A stretch of 64,000 nt of DNA from Megamerina dolium (GCA_963854835.1 OY978525.1:91974136-92038135), one strand, 5' to 3'. Counted from the stretch's first letter, positions 11,561 through 25,163 are shown. Notes: a model not told the origin generated them from the sequence alone. A program made the numbers and translations.

Positions 11561-12951
11561 CAGTGGTACTACAATGAAACCCACTTTAGTACCTCCCCGC
11601 TTAAGCACCTTCCCGCTTAAGCACCTCTCCCGCTTAAGTACCCAAGACCAGCTGACACTATAGGTTATTATATTTTTCTTATCGTCTTCCCGCTTAATTG
11701 CCTAACCCTCCTAAACACCTCCATCTTTAGTGTATTAAGTCAAGTTTGACATACGTTTTCCCCCTTTTAAATACGTTTCTAAAATATATTAATAGTTTAA
11801 CACAATACAGGCTGCTAGTGCTCTTATTGTACAAATTTAGGCTTAGAATTATTTTTAAGTTAAAAAAAAAAAACATAAAAATAATAACAATAATAATAAA
11901 ATCGATCGAACACCTTTGTCCATCAACTGAATTATTTGTGTATCAATACAATATAAATTTTTGTATATCGATAACAACAGTAATGCATTTCGGAACAGAA
12001 TATATTGTTACGTTTTTATTCTGTGAACGTTTAATTCTATTTGAATTACCTTGTTCGATCACTGGATTCTGTTAATAATAACTGCAACACTTATTTTATA
12101 CAACTATATACAGCAACAATTTAATTAATAATCTCTATTTACAATCAACTCTGTTTACAATCAACTATTTACTATAACACTTAAATGTACTTGCAACTTT
12201 TGCCTCTGTATCAATGTTTTCGCAATCACGTTCGGAATTAGATTGATTTTCACTTCTCAATACTGGCTCTATTTATACTCTGTTGGCAACACCCCAGAAT
12301 CTTCCTTTATCGAGATTCTTCTCTTCCTTTCTCGTTGGCTTGTTCTGGTTATCGTTTATTTCTTTTTGTTGACATTCATTTCGATGCTGCCAATAGTGTC
12401 AGTCACAATAGTGATGAGTAACCAACTATCGATACTCGTTACAATATTGACAAAATTTCTAGGTTTGCCTTTAGGACCCTACTGCAAAGCAACATGCGAT
12501 TAGGAAGTCACCCTAGCTGTCAAAAGAAATATTCAAGCTCTGTAATACATACACCTGGCAAAGGACGAAAACTTACAACTTTTACAATTAAGCAAAATAT
12601 ACAAAATCTTCCCTTGATTGAGCGGAAAGAAAAATCGAAAAATACGAAATATAGAATTTGGATAAACCGGCAACATCTTGCTTTCAATGTAAACAACCGA
12701 GGTCGCACAAGGAAATTGAAAAAGTTCTTGCTCTTGATAGTCTCCAGTACTGTCCTAACCGATGCTCATTTCATCCAAAACCAGAGACTGCAATAAAATT
12801 GAAATCCAATTTTATGAATAAATTTTTTTAATACTCTTAAAGATATTAAATGTATTAAGAGGCTCGTTGAAGTATCCAACCAGCTTAAGTACCTCAAAAC
12901 GCTGACACTTTTAGGTGAGGCACTTAAGCGGGTCTTACTCTATACGTCCTG
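11561..12951. mobile_element. CAG-bounded pogo/Tigger-like DNA element with subterminal CCCGCTTAAG boxes
   Basis: The left end begins CAGTGGTACTACAATGAAAC. The inverted complement of the right end begins CAGGACGTATAGAGTAAGAC, and the two 33-bp ends agree at about two thirds of positions. Terminal CAG is typical of pogo/Tigger elements. Boxes of the form CCCGCTTAAGYACC lie at 11596, 11612, 11629 and (variant) 11689, with an inverted box at 12919-12932 and a variant at 12880-12893. A longer direct repeat (GCTGACACT-w-TAGGT with flanks) occurs near 11651 and 12900. Interior frames (12243-12503, 12494-12796) are open but I cannot match them to a transposase. No clear TA duplication was found. It is a decayed or non-autonomous copy. 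Confidence 0.55.
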
Positions 12952-13231
12952 ATATGATTTTCTGGGCTCTATGATTTTTTATCAAAGAATAATTTCATTT
13001 TTACAAAACTATAGAAATAGATGATAAATTTTATTTAAATCCATTTAAAGATTTGGAGAGCGTTCCATAACTATCTGCTAAAAATCTTCTTCGCACTCAT
13101 CAAAAGGCTAAATATTTGGGTTCCACACTAATTGAAAGAAATTCACAGAGCAAAACGCTTACAATTTTCACCTTAAACGCAATAAATTCAATCCTTTTCA
13201 TAACGAATTACAGCTGACTAAGAAAAATAAA
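12952..13231. other. Non-coding spacer
   Basis: AT-rich, with nothing recognisable. Confidence 0.5.
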
Positions 13232-13570
13232 TTGTTTACGATTTGGTTAGTGTGTTGGCCTTCTGATCTGTACGTCGTGGGTTCAATCCCTGGCTGAAGC
13301 ATAACAAATTTAATATCGAAATTTCTCTTTCGAACGGTAAACACCTGTCGGCAAGCAATTGGCAATTCTTCCGGAAGTAACAATTTGCCATGGAGAAGCT
13401 CCTAAAAGAACTCTGTGACAAAGCTCAGAAAAAGTGATGTCGCAAGAGTTCTGCCGTTCGGAACAGGCTAAAATGTAACACTGTTCAAAATTTAACACGG
13501 CCTTAATGGAAGAGAAGCTCGGCCAAAGAGCCTTTTAGGACTTATAAGTGCCACATATTTATTTTTTTTT
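13232..13570 (+). mobile_element. tRNA-derived SINE, copy 1
   Basis: A tRNA-like head (TTGGTTAGTGTGTTGGCCTT..., B box GGGTTCAATCCC at about 13278) is followed by a body shared with five other copies here: AATTCTTCCGGAAGTAACAA, then CAGAAAAAGTGATGTC, then GAAGAGAAGCTCGGCCAA. It ends in TGCCACATATTTATTTTTTT. The A box of this copy is eroded. The tRNA part would act as an RNA polymerase III promoter; the element encodes no protein and relies on a LINE. Three overlapping minus-strand ORFs here are shadows. Confidence 0.82.
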
Positions 13571-13944
13571 TTATTTTTACAATGATGATACGGTGGTGTG
13601 CTACAACAAATGAATTTTAAAGCTGGTATACTCTCTCTACATTTTTTAAGCGTAGCCGGGCAAGAGTAGCACAATGTACAGTTTCCCTTCACCAACGATA
13701 ACGATGTATAAGCACGATGTTATGCTTTCTGGCTTAATTAGCCACCGACGTAGCGTCCGTACGTACTTGCCATACGTAAGAACACACAAAATTGCATTTT
13801 ATTCTCTCCGTTACGGGCAACGGGTACGTCACCGTCATGCGGTGGTGAGTTTTCGTTAATGCGACAATCACATAAGATAGATCGTGTAAGCTGACACAGT
13901 GCACAGTTTTTACAAAGCCACGGTAGTAGCACGTATTCCCTTTG

Positions 13945-13975
<31 letters not shown>

Positions 13976-16900
13976 TGCAAAAGTGTTAATATTTGTGTAG
14001 CCGACATTGCTCTAAGTAAGATTTTATTGTCAAATTGGTCGGATTGAGGGATTGATGGGTTTATTTTGGTAAGGGAAATGCACCGGTCAACGAAAAACTA
14101 AAAAATTTTCTCAATTGTAAAGAAGTAATTTTCTACTAGGATAAGTTTAGACATCGGTCATCTCTCAAAAATTTATCATTTATTAAAGCTTAATTAAATA
14201 ATAATATGTTTTAATTGTAAAAAAACATCGTCATTATATTCGTCATTAAATGGGAATATTCATGCCATGATTCTAGAAAGAAATCTCATAGAGAGATGTC
14301 TTATAACATTTTTGAACTTTTTTTTTTTTCAAATATCAACTAGTCAGAATAAAAGTTATAAAAGAGTATCCTAGAATAATCGCGCAATGAAAAGCGGAAT
14401 ATAGGAAATGGTTTATGGAATCCCAAAATGATCTGAAGAAAAGTGAATTGTGTACCAAAAATTATTATAGATTCAATATATTTTGCTAAATACATTTTTT
14501 AGCTATTTTGTTTGTTTGTTTTTTTTTCATCATTAAATTCACTTCAATTAAACAATATAATATTTTTAAGAATATGAAAACCGGAAGAAAAATATACATA
14601 TTCGCACACCACTCCCTGTGGAGAAGTAATATATATTTCATTAAGGTGTGAACCTTTTTTTTACGATAGTAAAAAGTACCAGAGTAGATAGTAATTGTAC
14701 AGAAGAGCACGCAGATATGTTTACGTCACATTGTCTTCAGCTATGGAGTGTGTACATACGCACTATACACCTGCTGACAAGTGGTGAAGTTCATTGAAAA
14801 CTTTCAGTAAATAATGTACGTAAAACTTTTGACTCAAGTGTTTATGTTACCCGGAAGCTATAAAATGCAAAAAAAAAGACATAAACCAAATAACCAAAAA
14901 CTAGGGAAAAAAATTGGAGCAACACAAATATACAGAGACACAGTGACATACCGAAACAGCGTATAGTGGAAAGTGAAAAATATAAAAAAGCCAAAGGATC
15001 AGTATAAAACCATAAAGAATTCAATGGCATCCTTCACTATAACCTCTATTTCCAACACACCATCATATATGGGGCATAGAGAAAGAAATTCACTTTAAAG
15101 TTATACGCCAACATGAACAAACAACATAAAGTTTTTATATTTTTATATTTTTCTCCCACCTCTTCGGTGCATTTGTATTGCGACTCCAACAAAAGCTACG
15201 ACACTTGTGTTCGCACTGGTGCAAATACTAGTGTCAATACAAGAATGTCAGTAGTAACCGTATGTCAATATATGTATGTATTTTACATACATATATATTG
15301 GTACTAAAGTGTTACACGAGCATGCCTTTTCACATCATAGAGAACTTTCATATTTTTAAAAAAATAATATACCTTACTTTGATATGATATTCTCCGAAAA
15401 TAAGTACCAATTGAATTTGCCACTCAAGTGATTATTAAATCAAGTACTTCCATATACATATGTTCGTGCAACACTTTAATTGGTACACTACATACTGATG
15501 GCCTGGTTCACGACAAAGGAACGTTATACACCTACATTCGTGTTCTTGTCCTCATTCAATCCTGTTTCTCTTTATATTTATCATTGACACTTCAAAACTT
15601 AAAAAGACGTATTTTTCATTGTAGTTTGATTGTTGATGATACTGTTGTTAAATTGAAGGATCCATTATGAGACAATGAATGTATAAACAAATGAAAGCTG
15701 CACAATACTTATGATATATGTGCAAGAGACTAAATTGGTGTTGTCATTTGCCAGTAATAGATACAACTGCTCCGCCAAGTTCCAAGTTTCACTGCAATGA
15801 AATATCATAGCCGATATGTTGAAAATATAATAGAAAATATACTATTAAATTTTATAACACTCGACAACATGTTTAATTCAGATATTTCAATAATATATAT
15901 CATCACCTGACGGAGTGTGATTGAAAATCGTTGTGTACTTCGGAGTACCACAGTAAATAACATCAATGTTTTGTTTTTTTATTTAATCTGTAATGGAATG
16001 GTTTTTGCAACCAGCAACCTCCCGAGTTTGTTTTCTAATGTCTGCTGTCCCAGAAAGCAACAAAGCTTTAGTTTCATGTGCTCACTAAAGTAGATCGCTA
16101 TTTGTTGAATTGCCAAGTCCAATTCCTGGATTTTTTTGCTGATCAAAGAAATGAGTAACAAAAGTTACTTGAGTATTGCCGTAAAAAAATTAAAGCCTGG
16201 AACAAAAACTGCTTTCAAAAATTTTACATTTACGGGTAGATATTAACCCTTATTGAAAATAATATTTCGTTATTACCCCTTTGCTTTTAGAGTTAGCTAC
16301 ACACTTTGAAAGGAACAGTTTATTTGTCTTTTAATGGCTTTAATTTTATAATGGAAAATGTTTGTTTAGTGGGGTAGGATCGAAGGAACTGAATATGATT
16401 TTAAGGGGCTCGTTCAATTTCAAAAAAAGTATACCCCTCCCTAATAGCTTTCCAACTAGCTAGCACTTTCAAAAGTCGAATGATCAACAACCGTGATATG
16501 ATAAAAAAAAACGATTTGGCGGTTCTAAAAGGGTTAAGAAAATTAATTATTTTTGCTCCAAGAACGTTTCCACATAATCTCTCAAACTAACGGTGAAATT
16601 TTGATAAATTTTTTCGTGAACCAGTGTAATGCTCACTCATTCCAAAATATATTTTTTGCTATGTGTTGTCGTGCTAATGTGTCAAAAAAATTTATTTGAT
16701 ATTTCACTTCCCAAGCACACACAGATGTAATAAAAAGTGGCCTTATGTGCATCGATTTCTACCCTGCATACCTACGAGTATGGTAGAAGCTTATCTTGCC
16801 CAACTTTAACTAAGTTTTAGGGTATAATTTCAGAGTGCGAAAAAAAGATAGAATCACGAAGTAAATATGTTTTCAGAAAACTGTTAGAAGATATTCTCTT

Positions 16901-17414
16901 TGATGCCGCCAGTTGTTTTGAGGCCACGGTCTATACATTTTGAATGACCCATTGAATGACCAATGAAGTACTTTGAGACTATTTCATATGCATTGGATGC
17001 ATAGGTTACATTGGATGCAACTGCGGAGAGCTCCTTTAAGGGGTTATTGTCTACAGCGATCTATTTGTGAGTGGTACGGTTAGTCGACTGAGAGTCTTCT
17101 GCTCTGTCAAGTGATCACTTTAACCGCCCCATTCTCAGGAGCAGCCATTCTCTTACCTCTTTCTTCAAGAGGAATTAATAATAAGTGTAGTAAAAATAGA
17201 CTAAGCTGTGTTTGCTGCACATGCAAGGCGTACATTGAAACTTTGGTAAAAATATTAGTTTAATTTCGTTCTTTTATACAACGATAATAAAATCAGTGGG
17301 AGCAGTATCGTTAAGTGTGCCATCCCGACCTGAACATTCTCATGACGGTTATATTACTGCCAAAGTGTAAGAGTGTAATTCGCTTCTACTCTCACAACAA
17401 GATATTTGGTGCTC
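13571..17414. other. AT-rich non-coding stretch
   Basis: It contains (AC)14 at 13945-13972 and many A/T runs. The segment 13620-13930 is less AT-rich but shows no protein similarity. Frames at 13674-13859, 15113-15307 and 15428-15670 show no family resemblance. Confidence 0.5.
13945..13972 (+). repeat. (AC)14 microsatellite
   Basis: Uninterrupted dinucleotide run. Its translation (CVCVCV) causes spurious minus-strand ORFs. Confidence 0.95.
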
Positions 17415-17900
17415 GCTTGTCGACCATGGCAGACGTGACCCCAGCTGAAACAAAAAGTCCGTGATACATATAAGTTGGCGAGATGGGGCAATATGCCACT
17501 AACGATGGATCCATCTCATCACACATCGATTCTGCTTGCAAAATGGAGTTCTTTCGTCACACAACACTTTCTCACCATAGCCAGTAAAAGATGGCGAAAT
17601 GAGAGCACGTGCATGTCCACCAGAAAAATCTGGTCAACTGATAGTGATAGTGAGAGAGTTCGTTTTCAGCCGTTAATGAGTAGAAAATTCGACGTAATGG
17701 ATATTCTTATAGGTCATATAGCTAACGATTTCTGTCGAAGCTGCTAGAACGAGCAGGAAGAATGTTTCTCTATGGATGCCACACTTTGAGCTGGCAGTCG
17801 TAGATATCAAGAACATTACTTTCTTCTTCAGAAAATCCTGGTTGCTCTATTTAATGGAAGAATGTAGGTTTTAAGTATGGTAATCAAACCTTGTTTCGGC
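17415..17900 (+). pseudogene. LINE ORF2 3' remnant (end of RNase H to zinc knuckle)
   Basis: A frame with LARWGNMPLTMDPS at about 17472-17510 resembles the end of the LINE RNase H domain (ADELARxG). It continues through SKRWRNESTC and RKIWSTDSDS to DILIGHIANDFCRSC at about 17700-17746, the TGH...CRxC junction before the terminal knuckle, followed by a stop and NEQEECF. The same layout is seen in the better preserved piece at 38090-38445. The fragment is short, has several stops and is called by pattern only. Confidence 0.55.
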
Positions 17901-20900
17901 ATGGAGAAGTTAGGCAAAGCAGTGTTTAGCTTCGCGAATTGTATTCAAATATTGACATAGTTAAACGAACTAAATCTAGCTGCGACATTGGGTCTATGAC
18001 TTTAAGTGAATGTAATAAACCTCACCAACTAAGAACATTTTATATTCGGGATCAGTTGGTGGAAGTTGACACAAAGGAAAACTAAAGATATTGTCGAAGT
18101 ATTTAGTGCTCCATTAGCTATCAAGTCTTGGGATCTTTTTTTACCTTGTACTATTTCGATAGGAAACTGTACGTAAATCCCAGTTCAATAATTTCTATAC
18201 CTATATATCTTGTGGATATCTGATATGAGTTCATTGCTTCAGTTCTTGAATTCGATATTATTAGCTGTACCATTTTCGTAAAATTCAATATCAATATTTT
18301 AATCTTTCTCTTCTTCGCTCGATTTCTGACACCCTAATCATTTTTAAATTTATTACAATTTCTAGTAAAGATGAAGTTGAAAGCAAAGACTTTCTATACA
18401 CATACTCAAGTAAGAAAGGGGAAAACAAAACTACGACAACAAAGAAAAAAAAAAGAGAAGAGAAAAAAAATCAGCTAATTTTTTACAACATTTATCTTCA
18501 TCATACTTGAAAATATCCTTTACAATATTTTACCAAGTATAACTTTACTATACATACTACGTACGTACATACTCATACCAGATATTCTACAATAGAATTA
18601 CAAGTTATAAGAGACCATAAATAAAGTACAGAATGATGGTGATGCGGACGAACGAACGAAATAAAGTAAATTGACGTGAAATTGATTAAAGCTACCTTCT
18701 ATATTATCGTATATACAATATAAATTGACAAATATCAAGTAAATGGAAAACAAAACAATAACAACAATAACAAGAAATACAATGAACTAAATGAAACCAA
18801 CAGAGAACAAACTACTTTGAGAATGTCCTTTAAGAGTGCAATAGAAAGAAGAAGAAGAAAAGCAAGAAAGAATCAAAAGAAAAAAAGTTCAACAGACGTA
18901 TGGATGTAATACCTATCGTATATACGAGTATCATAAGTACTCGCATGCAAGTAGTTACCAATAAAATGTACGACCACAAAAGTTGTACTTCAGTCATAGG
19001 TATGTTCTTTATGCACACACACACGTAAACACAAACACCTATATATGGAAAAAATAAAAGGAATTTGATGTTGAAAAACATATGTACATACCTTAACATA
19101 TGTTCAAACTCGTATCGTACACCTATATGTACATATATACTCGATGACTTTAACTAAAAATCAATTCGTTGTAAACTGATGCTGATTTATATTGAAAATT
19201 TATGAAATAATCAACGAAAGAATCATATTCAATTGTACATTTTTGCAAATGTACACATACACATTCATACATATGTATGTAGTACATATATGTACATATA
19301 TACTAATACACATGTATGTGGTATACAAAAAATATTTGTACCTTTATTACTGGCCACAAAAGCATAGCAAACTCAATAATAGAATAGCTGACTGAAAGTA
19401 ACATATTATTATAACAACGATCCTGTAGGAAACATAAGAAACCGGTTATGAATTACTGCAGGCATGAATATGAAAAACTATGTCAAAATTATTTCAAATG
19501 TGCTTCATTTAATCGGTTGATCGAATTTCAAAATTAAATGATGTGTAGTACTTCGGGATGAGCTAGCTAGTATCCAAAATAGTTATCTGGTAATACTATT
19601 TTCAGAAAAAAAATTGCGCTTCAATGAAATTCGATTCTGATCGATTTTAAAAATATATCGGAAAGCGATTTTTACGAAAATTAATATTATCAATGGTCAA
19701 TTATGCCCCTGATAATGTAAGTTTCATCTATTTAGGATATAAACTCATTCAATTTTGGACAAAATAATGAATATCGTCAAATTAAACTATATTTTGACAA
19801 TATCAAGCCCATACCATATTATCATTCACTAGATGTGGCTTTTAAAATTGGACCAGAAATAACATAGAACCGATTGAGTATAAACAAATTGCAATTAATG
19901 ACGTGCTCTCTATTTCGGATTTTTATTTACAATTTTTTGTTGTAAAATGAACTAAAATAGTAGCTATTTGTGGCAAGATTGTGTTTAAAAATAACTCAAG
20001 GAAATGCTTTGAAATTGTGGCAGTTCAAAAGGCGTTGATTTGGCTAGGCATTCTACTATGTTTTATGTGTTACTTGAATACCCGCAGCTACATTGTATTT
20101 TCGATTTTTAATGCTTTCTATGCCAGTGCTCTTATCTTCGAGCGGTTGTTTTATATATTTTATTTATTTGCTTGCTAAAAATAAAGCTTTTCATTAAGCT
20201 TTTGTATTTGCTTATATAGAATACATTGTGCTGAGCCTTCATAATAGCACCCAAAACCAGTGTATTAGTAATCAGTACTTAAGACATCCTATAGGGAATA
20301 TATACTGTTTAGATGTGTTTTTGCTTGTACATATAAGCCAATGTACAAAGAAATGTAGAAATAAACGAAATAACTGATTGTGAATTATAACGAGTCCAAA
20401 TAAATTTACCGGAAAATTGACTTTTTCTGTTCTCAAATTAAAAGAATCTGTAAGAAAATGGTAGGAATTGATCTAAGGTGGTGAAAGCATAATGGTGTAC
20501 TGGTAAAATGATGAAGGTTCAATAGTAAATAAAATGGACAGTTAGTGCTGGCGTAAAGGATGGCATGAGCTGAAATGAAAGAAGAGTAAAATAAGTTTAA
20601 GACGCGTAAAGAACATTTTCGTATGAGAGAGAAAGAGTGGGAGGAAAAAAAACAAGTAAGTTTTATGTGGTATTGTTTACATACACCGAGAAATTATCAT
20701 TTTATGAAACTAGACAATAACTTGATGCTGGTGTGTTGTTAATTGTAGCACAGAGATGTTACTTTCATTGATTGAATTGTAATTATATTAATTGTTATTA
20801 TTGTTTTATTAAGTTGTTATTATTATTAGAGATGTATAGCTGTGATAAAATCTATTCTGAGTTCACAGTGCCATAGTGTAATAGTATGTACATACTTACT

Positions 20901-22403
20901 GAACTTCCAGTCACCAGCAATTGGCTGGCATTTACATTTTAGATATTTCAATATTTACATTATCGTCTCGCTTATTTATTATCGCCTTCATCCTCTATCC
21001 TCTATTTACATTATCGTCTCGCTTATTTATTATCGCCTTCATCCTCTATCTCTCAACACACATGAAATGACTTCCATTTAGCAGCTCGAGGGAAATTCAA
21101 CAAAGTTTTTACTCTCCTATTAAAGCCATTATTTGTCTTTCAACCTTATCGAAATGCTAGTAGTTACTTGATTATGTTATGCTATTTGAGTTAAAACCAC
21201 GAACGCAACGATAGTGTGTGAAATTTCTTATTAAAGATTTTTTCCCGCTCTATCTCCCTACATACGTAGATTAATTTGAGTACGAAAGTGTAGTTTGGAA
21301 CATTTAATTTTACTTTTCAATGCAGATTCAATTACGTTTCAAGGATAATTTTAAAGGACTGTGAACACTACATGAACTTTGAGTACCCTACTTCGTACGC
21401 CATTGTATAGTTTGTAGTTCTATCTTATCTTTGATAGTGTATTGAATATTTTTTGACTGCGTTTAGTATATGGAAAATCTCTGAAACACGGCTTAGTTTG
21501 ATTTGCTTCCGTAAAGCAATTAAGTCTTGGGTTTTTATTTAAAAGAATAGCACATAGAATAGTCATACTATACTGTAGCTTGGTGTTTTTGTCTTTTGTT
21601 ACATGAATAATTTAAACAGAAAAGGGTGAATAAAAATATGGCGAAGGCACATTTGTTTGTATTTTGTTACTATTATTGCTGGCGTTACTGTCGCATTTAA
21701 GTAGATCTTGAAAAAATTATAGCGATTACTTCCATGAACAAAAGAAAATGAAAAATTACGATTGGATATGAAAATTATTGCATTGAAAATTTTAAGTGCT
21801 AATACTATGAACATTGAATATAAAGCTTGACTATGTAAGTGAGAGAATGGCGAGTTGAATCTAGCAAAACAAAATATATAACTGAATAATGTATATGACT
21901 GAAAATAAGATATTGGTTGGTTGGGGCGGTTTTTAATAAAAAATGAAAAATAAAACATATAGGTGATGAAACATGAATATTTCACAGTAAGGTCATTTTA
22001 TTTTATAATTTATTTATTTTATTATATAAAATATAATATTATTATAATATATATAATTTGCATACATAAGTTTTCATTTGTATTATGGGAATAGAAGGGA
22101 TCTTATACAATTGATCTTGGCATATATTCAGTTTGGGTTAGTTCGAATAAGCAAAATGATTAATTTCTCTTTTCTAAATGGATTGAAATGATCAATGATG
22201 AACTAAAGTATTTCAAAAGTAAGCAAAGAACTCATTAATTTGATGAGTGATTAAAAGAGTTTATGAAATTATAATTGGAATTTTTTCTGGCTTTTAAAAT
22301 GAGCTAAATCATTATCAAATTAAACGAAATCTATTTGTGAGGCATAAGAGGAATAAAAATGTGGAGAAAGGGTAGATTTTTAATGGAAAACATCCTTTTT
22401 TAT
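17901..22403. other. AT-rich non-coding stretch
   Basis: No gene is seen. It includes A-rich runs (18430-18475), palindromic catatatgta-like runs (19080-19320) and a 51-bp tandem duplication (20952-21053). The 128-codon minus frame at 21599-21985 is F/I/Y-rich and unconvincing. Confidence 0.5.
20952..21053 (+). repeat. 51-bp tandem duplication
   Basis: Two adjacent copies of TATTTACATTATCGTCTCGC..., period 51, with the first 47 or so bases identical. It is a recent local duplication in non-coding DNA. Confidence 0.88.
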
Positions 22404-22415
22404 TTGGTATTAATA

Positions 22416-22771
22416 AAAAAATAAATAAATATGTGGCACTTAAAGCCCCAAAGGGCTCATTGGCCGAGCTTCTCTTCCATTACTGTTGTGCGTCTTAAAT
22501 TTAGACAGTATTAGAAGGGACCTACTTATTTTAGCCGGTTTCGAACGACAGAACACTTGTGACATCACTTTTTCTGAGACAGAGTTCTTTTAGAAGCTTT
22601 TTCATGGCAAGTTGTTACTGTCGGAAGAATTGCCAAATGCTGGCCGACAGGTGGGTACCAATCGAAAGAAAAATCTTATCGATATTAAATTTATTATGCA
22701 TCAGCCGGGGATTGAACCACGACCTACAGATCAGAAGGCGAACACACTAACCACTGAGCTACGGCACCCAC
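22416..22771 (-). mobile_element. tRNA-derived SINE, copy 2, near full length with target-site duplications
   Basis: Read on -, it starts TGGGTGCCGTAGCTCAGTGG with an intact A box (TAGCTCAGTGG) and B box (GGTTCAATCCC), followed by the common body. It ends GGGGCTTTAAGTGCCACAT plus an AT-rich tail (ATTTATTTATTTTTTTA). The direct repeat TTGGTATTAATA lies at 22404-22415 and 22772-22783, a 12-bp target-site duplication. Head, tail and duplication together show LINE-mediated insertion. A small palindrome (AGCCCCAAAGGGCT on +) near the 3' end could be the hairpin recognised by the partner reverse transcriptase; that role is inference. Confidence 0.9.
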
Positions 22772-22783
22772 TTGGTATTAATA

Positions 22784-24310
22784 TAATGCAAAATTTTAAG
22801 TGCTTTAACGTAATAAGCAATGCTTTTAAAAGAAAAATGTATTTCGTCAAATTGTCAGACTCAAAAGAATTGCCAATTGATTACTCAGAAGATGGTACCA
22901 TTTTAAAAGTCCTAATCGGAAGCGAACTACCTTTTACATAGAAGGATAATGAACACACCAATAAGGTACGATAGTACGTGGATATCATCGAAATTGTGAG
23001 TTCCAAAAATATAACTTGTACCCCTTTAGAGATAATTCCTCTGCATAGCGCAACAATTCAATTAACTACCCATTTCGATTCGAAAATAATGGTAAATTTA
23101 CTAGATTTACCAGATATTTAGATTTCTAGAATACCCTGTATAAAGCTGCTACTACTACTACAGTGACTCACTCTCACATAAACACAAAATATAGCGTACC
23201 AACGTGATAGCTCTCTGTACGGCAGGTACTTGTTGTAATGCTTGCCTTTGCTCTTGCTGCTACTGTGCCGATTGTGCTGCTACTATTTACTGCTCTTGCT
23301 GCTTCTATTGATATGACTAACTATAGTATATTGTTGCTGATTTTATTGAAAGCAATGGTGTCGATGGCAATTGTTTGTTTAACTATTCGTATTTCACCGC
23401 TATTGCTCATGGTTTATATTGTATGTTATTCCTTTCTAAACTAATGCACCAATACTAATACATAGATTTATATAGGTTTACTTATACATGCATACATATA
23501 CATATAGATTCGTTTTGTCCTTACTCATTCGTTCGTTCGTTAGTTCATTCATTCATTTGTTGGGGTTGACCATTGTACAATTAATGAGCCACTTGACAGT
23601 TTCGTTATGTTTCTCTTGCTACCAATGATGTTGCACTTGTTGTTGTTGTGTTGTGTTGTATTTTGTTGTTGCTTGTGTTTCATTTTATATTTTCTACTTG
23701 TATTGTTAATTTATAGTTTTATAATAGAATTGCCGCGAGTTGGTTTGTTGGTTGTTGAGTTTTGTATTTTTGAATTTTTCAGGCCATGGAACATTTATAA
23801 AAAGAATACAAAAAAAAAAAAAACAAAAAGAAAAACAACTGCTTTCCAAATAGAGAAAGTCAGTAAAAGAGAGAAAATTGTAAAGTTTAATTTTGTTGAA
23901 TTATACTCGTATTTGTTAGTTGTATGTAGTTGAGTTTTGTAGTTAATTAAAAAAATTTGGTTTTTTGAAAAGAAATAATACAGAATGATTGCACATTTCA
24001 AATAAAAGAGAGAAATTGTTGCCAATTTGGTGTTTAATTTCGAAAAAAATGAACAAATTGCCCTTCAAATAAAGTAGCAAATAATAGAATTTGCAATAGG
24101 AAGTAATAAGTGTCCATGTTTTTATGTAACAAATGCCAAACCTTCAGAGATTTTACTACAACCTCAGGTGACCAGATTCTAAAATTAAAGAAACCAGCCC
24201 AAATTTTTAAAAGTTCCTTTCAATATTAGTTTTAAATCTGCCACTTTCGTAGTAAATCCTAGAAATTGATGACATCCTTAGAGTTTTAAGATCAGTGTAA
24301 TCACGATTTG
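22784..24310. other. AT-rich non-coding stretch
   Basis: Only low-complexity frames (23238-23444, 23607-23933), an A run at 23811-23823 and short TTGTTG runs are present. No gene or element is recognised. Confidence 0.5.
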
Positions 24311-24312
24311 TA

Positions 24313-25163
24313 CAAGGTGCGACAATTATGTATTAAGACTGCCTCTAGAAAACACAATTAAAACACGATATCTGCTAATTTTCGGTATATTTATTCGAAA
24401 TATTCTCCTCCTGGCTCAATACACTTATTTCATCGATTTAATATTTAATACGTTGTATGGTCTGAATGTCATCAAAAAAGCATCCTTTCAACTTAAATTT
24501 CAATTTTGGGAACCAAAAGCAGTCGCATGGTGCCAAATCAGGTGAATACAGCGGGTGATTCAACACACAGACCTGATTCCGAGCCAAAAATTGACGAACA
24601 ATGAGTGCTGTGTCACTCGGTGCATTATCGTGCAACAGAGACCAAGTTTTTGGATCGCGGTATTCTGGTCGAACACGACGGATTCTGGACATCAAACGCT
24701 TCAAAACTTCGAGGTAATATGCGGAAGTAACATTTTGACTAGTTGGAACAAATTCTTTGTGGATAATTCCTTTGCTATCGAAGAATGTGATGAGCATTGT
24801 TTTGATTTTTGATGGAACTTTTCGTGTTTTTTTGGCTTGTGGTGAGTTTTTTTGATTTCCATTCTCTGCCATCCACAAACCGTTTGTGTCATATAAAAAC
24901 ATTTGATCTTTGAATGTTTCTGATGCACTTTTACCAATTTTTGCGTGGAATTTAATGACCGCTCTTTGCTCCATGCTAAAATTTCATAATCAAACGAACA
25001 CGTGTTTTGTAAAATGAATGTTAATAAACATTAAATGTCAACCAAATGCCATGAAATTTAGTAGAGGAAGGTTGAAGCTTCAAAACGCATGTGCTCACAC
25101 ATAGATGACGCGCTTAGTTGCTGAGATATGGTTCGAGTCCTAATATATAATTGTCGCACCTTG
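24313..25163 (-). mobile_element. mariner element, internally deleted, with TIRs and TA duplication
   Basis: The 23-bp ends CAAGGTGCGACAATTAT... (24313-24335) and their inverted copy (25141-25163) differ at one position. TA at 24311-24312 and 25164-25165 is the target duplication expected of mariner. The 851-bp length falls short of the roughly 1.3 kb of complete elements. The transposase lies inside on -. Confidence 0.92.
24438..24974 (-). pseudogene. mariner transposase, 178-codon deleted frame
   Basis: The frame begins with a normal mariner start (MEQRAVIKFHAKIGKSASET). It then jumps from the first helix-turn-helix into the catalytic region (KIKTMLITFFDSKGIIHKEF), so most of the DNA-binding domain and the area of the first catalytic D are missing. 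The second D lies in HDNAPSD and the third in YSPDLAPCD, with 34 residues between them (DD34D), the mariner hallmark. The end is also deleted: after DIQTIQRIKY comes a stop, while the expected last residues (CIEPGGEYFE) appear further on in the sequence (about 24370-24402). It cannot make active transposase, but it could be mobilised by one. Confidence 0.92.

Noticed and set aside
11746..12075. 109-codon plus ORF inside the CAG-bounded element
   Set aside because: L/I/Y/K-rich, no transposase motif; not called as a gene.
13734..13970. Cys/Val-repeat peptides
   Set aside because: Direct product of the (AC)14 run.
21599..21985. 128-codon minus-strand ORF
   Set aside because: F/I/Y-rich composition typical of chance frames in AT-rich DNA; no motif.
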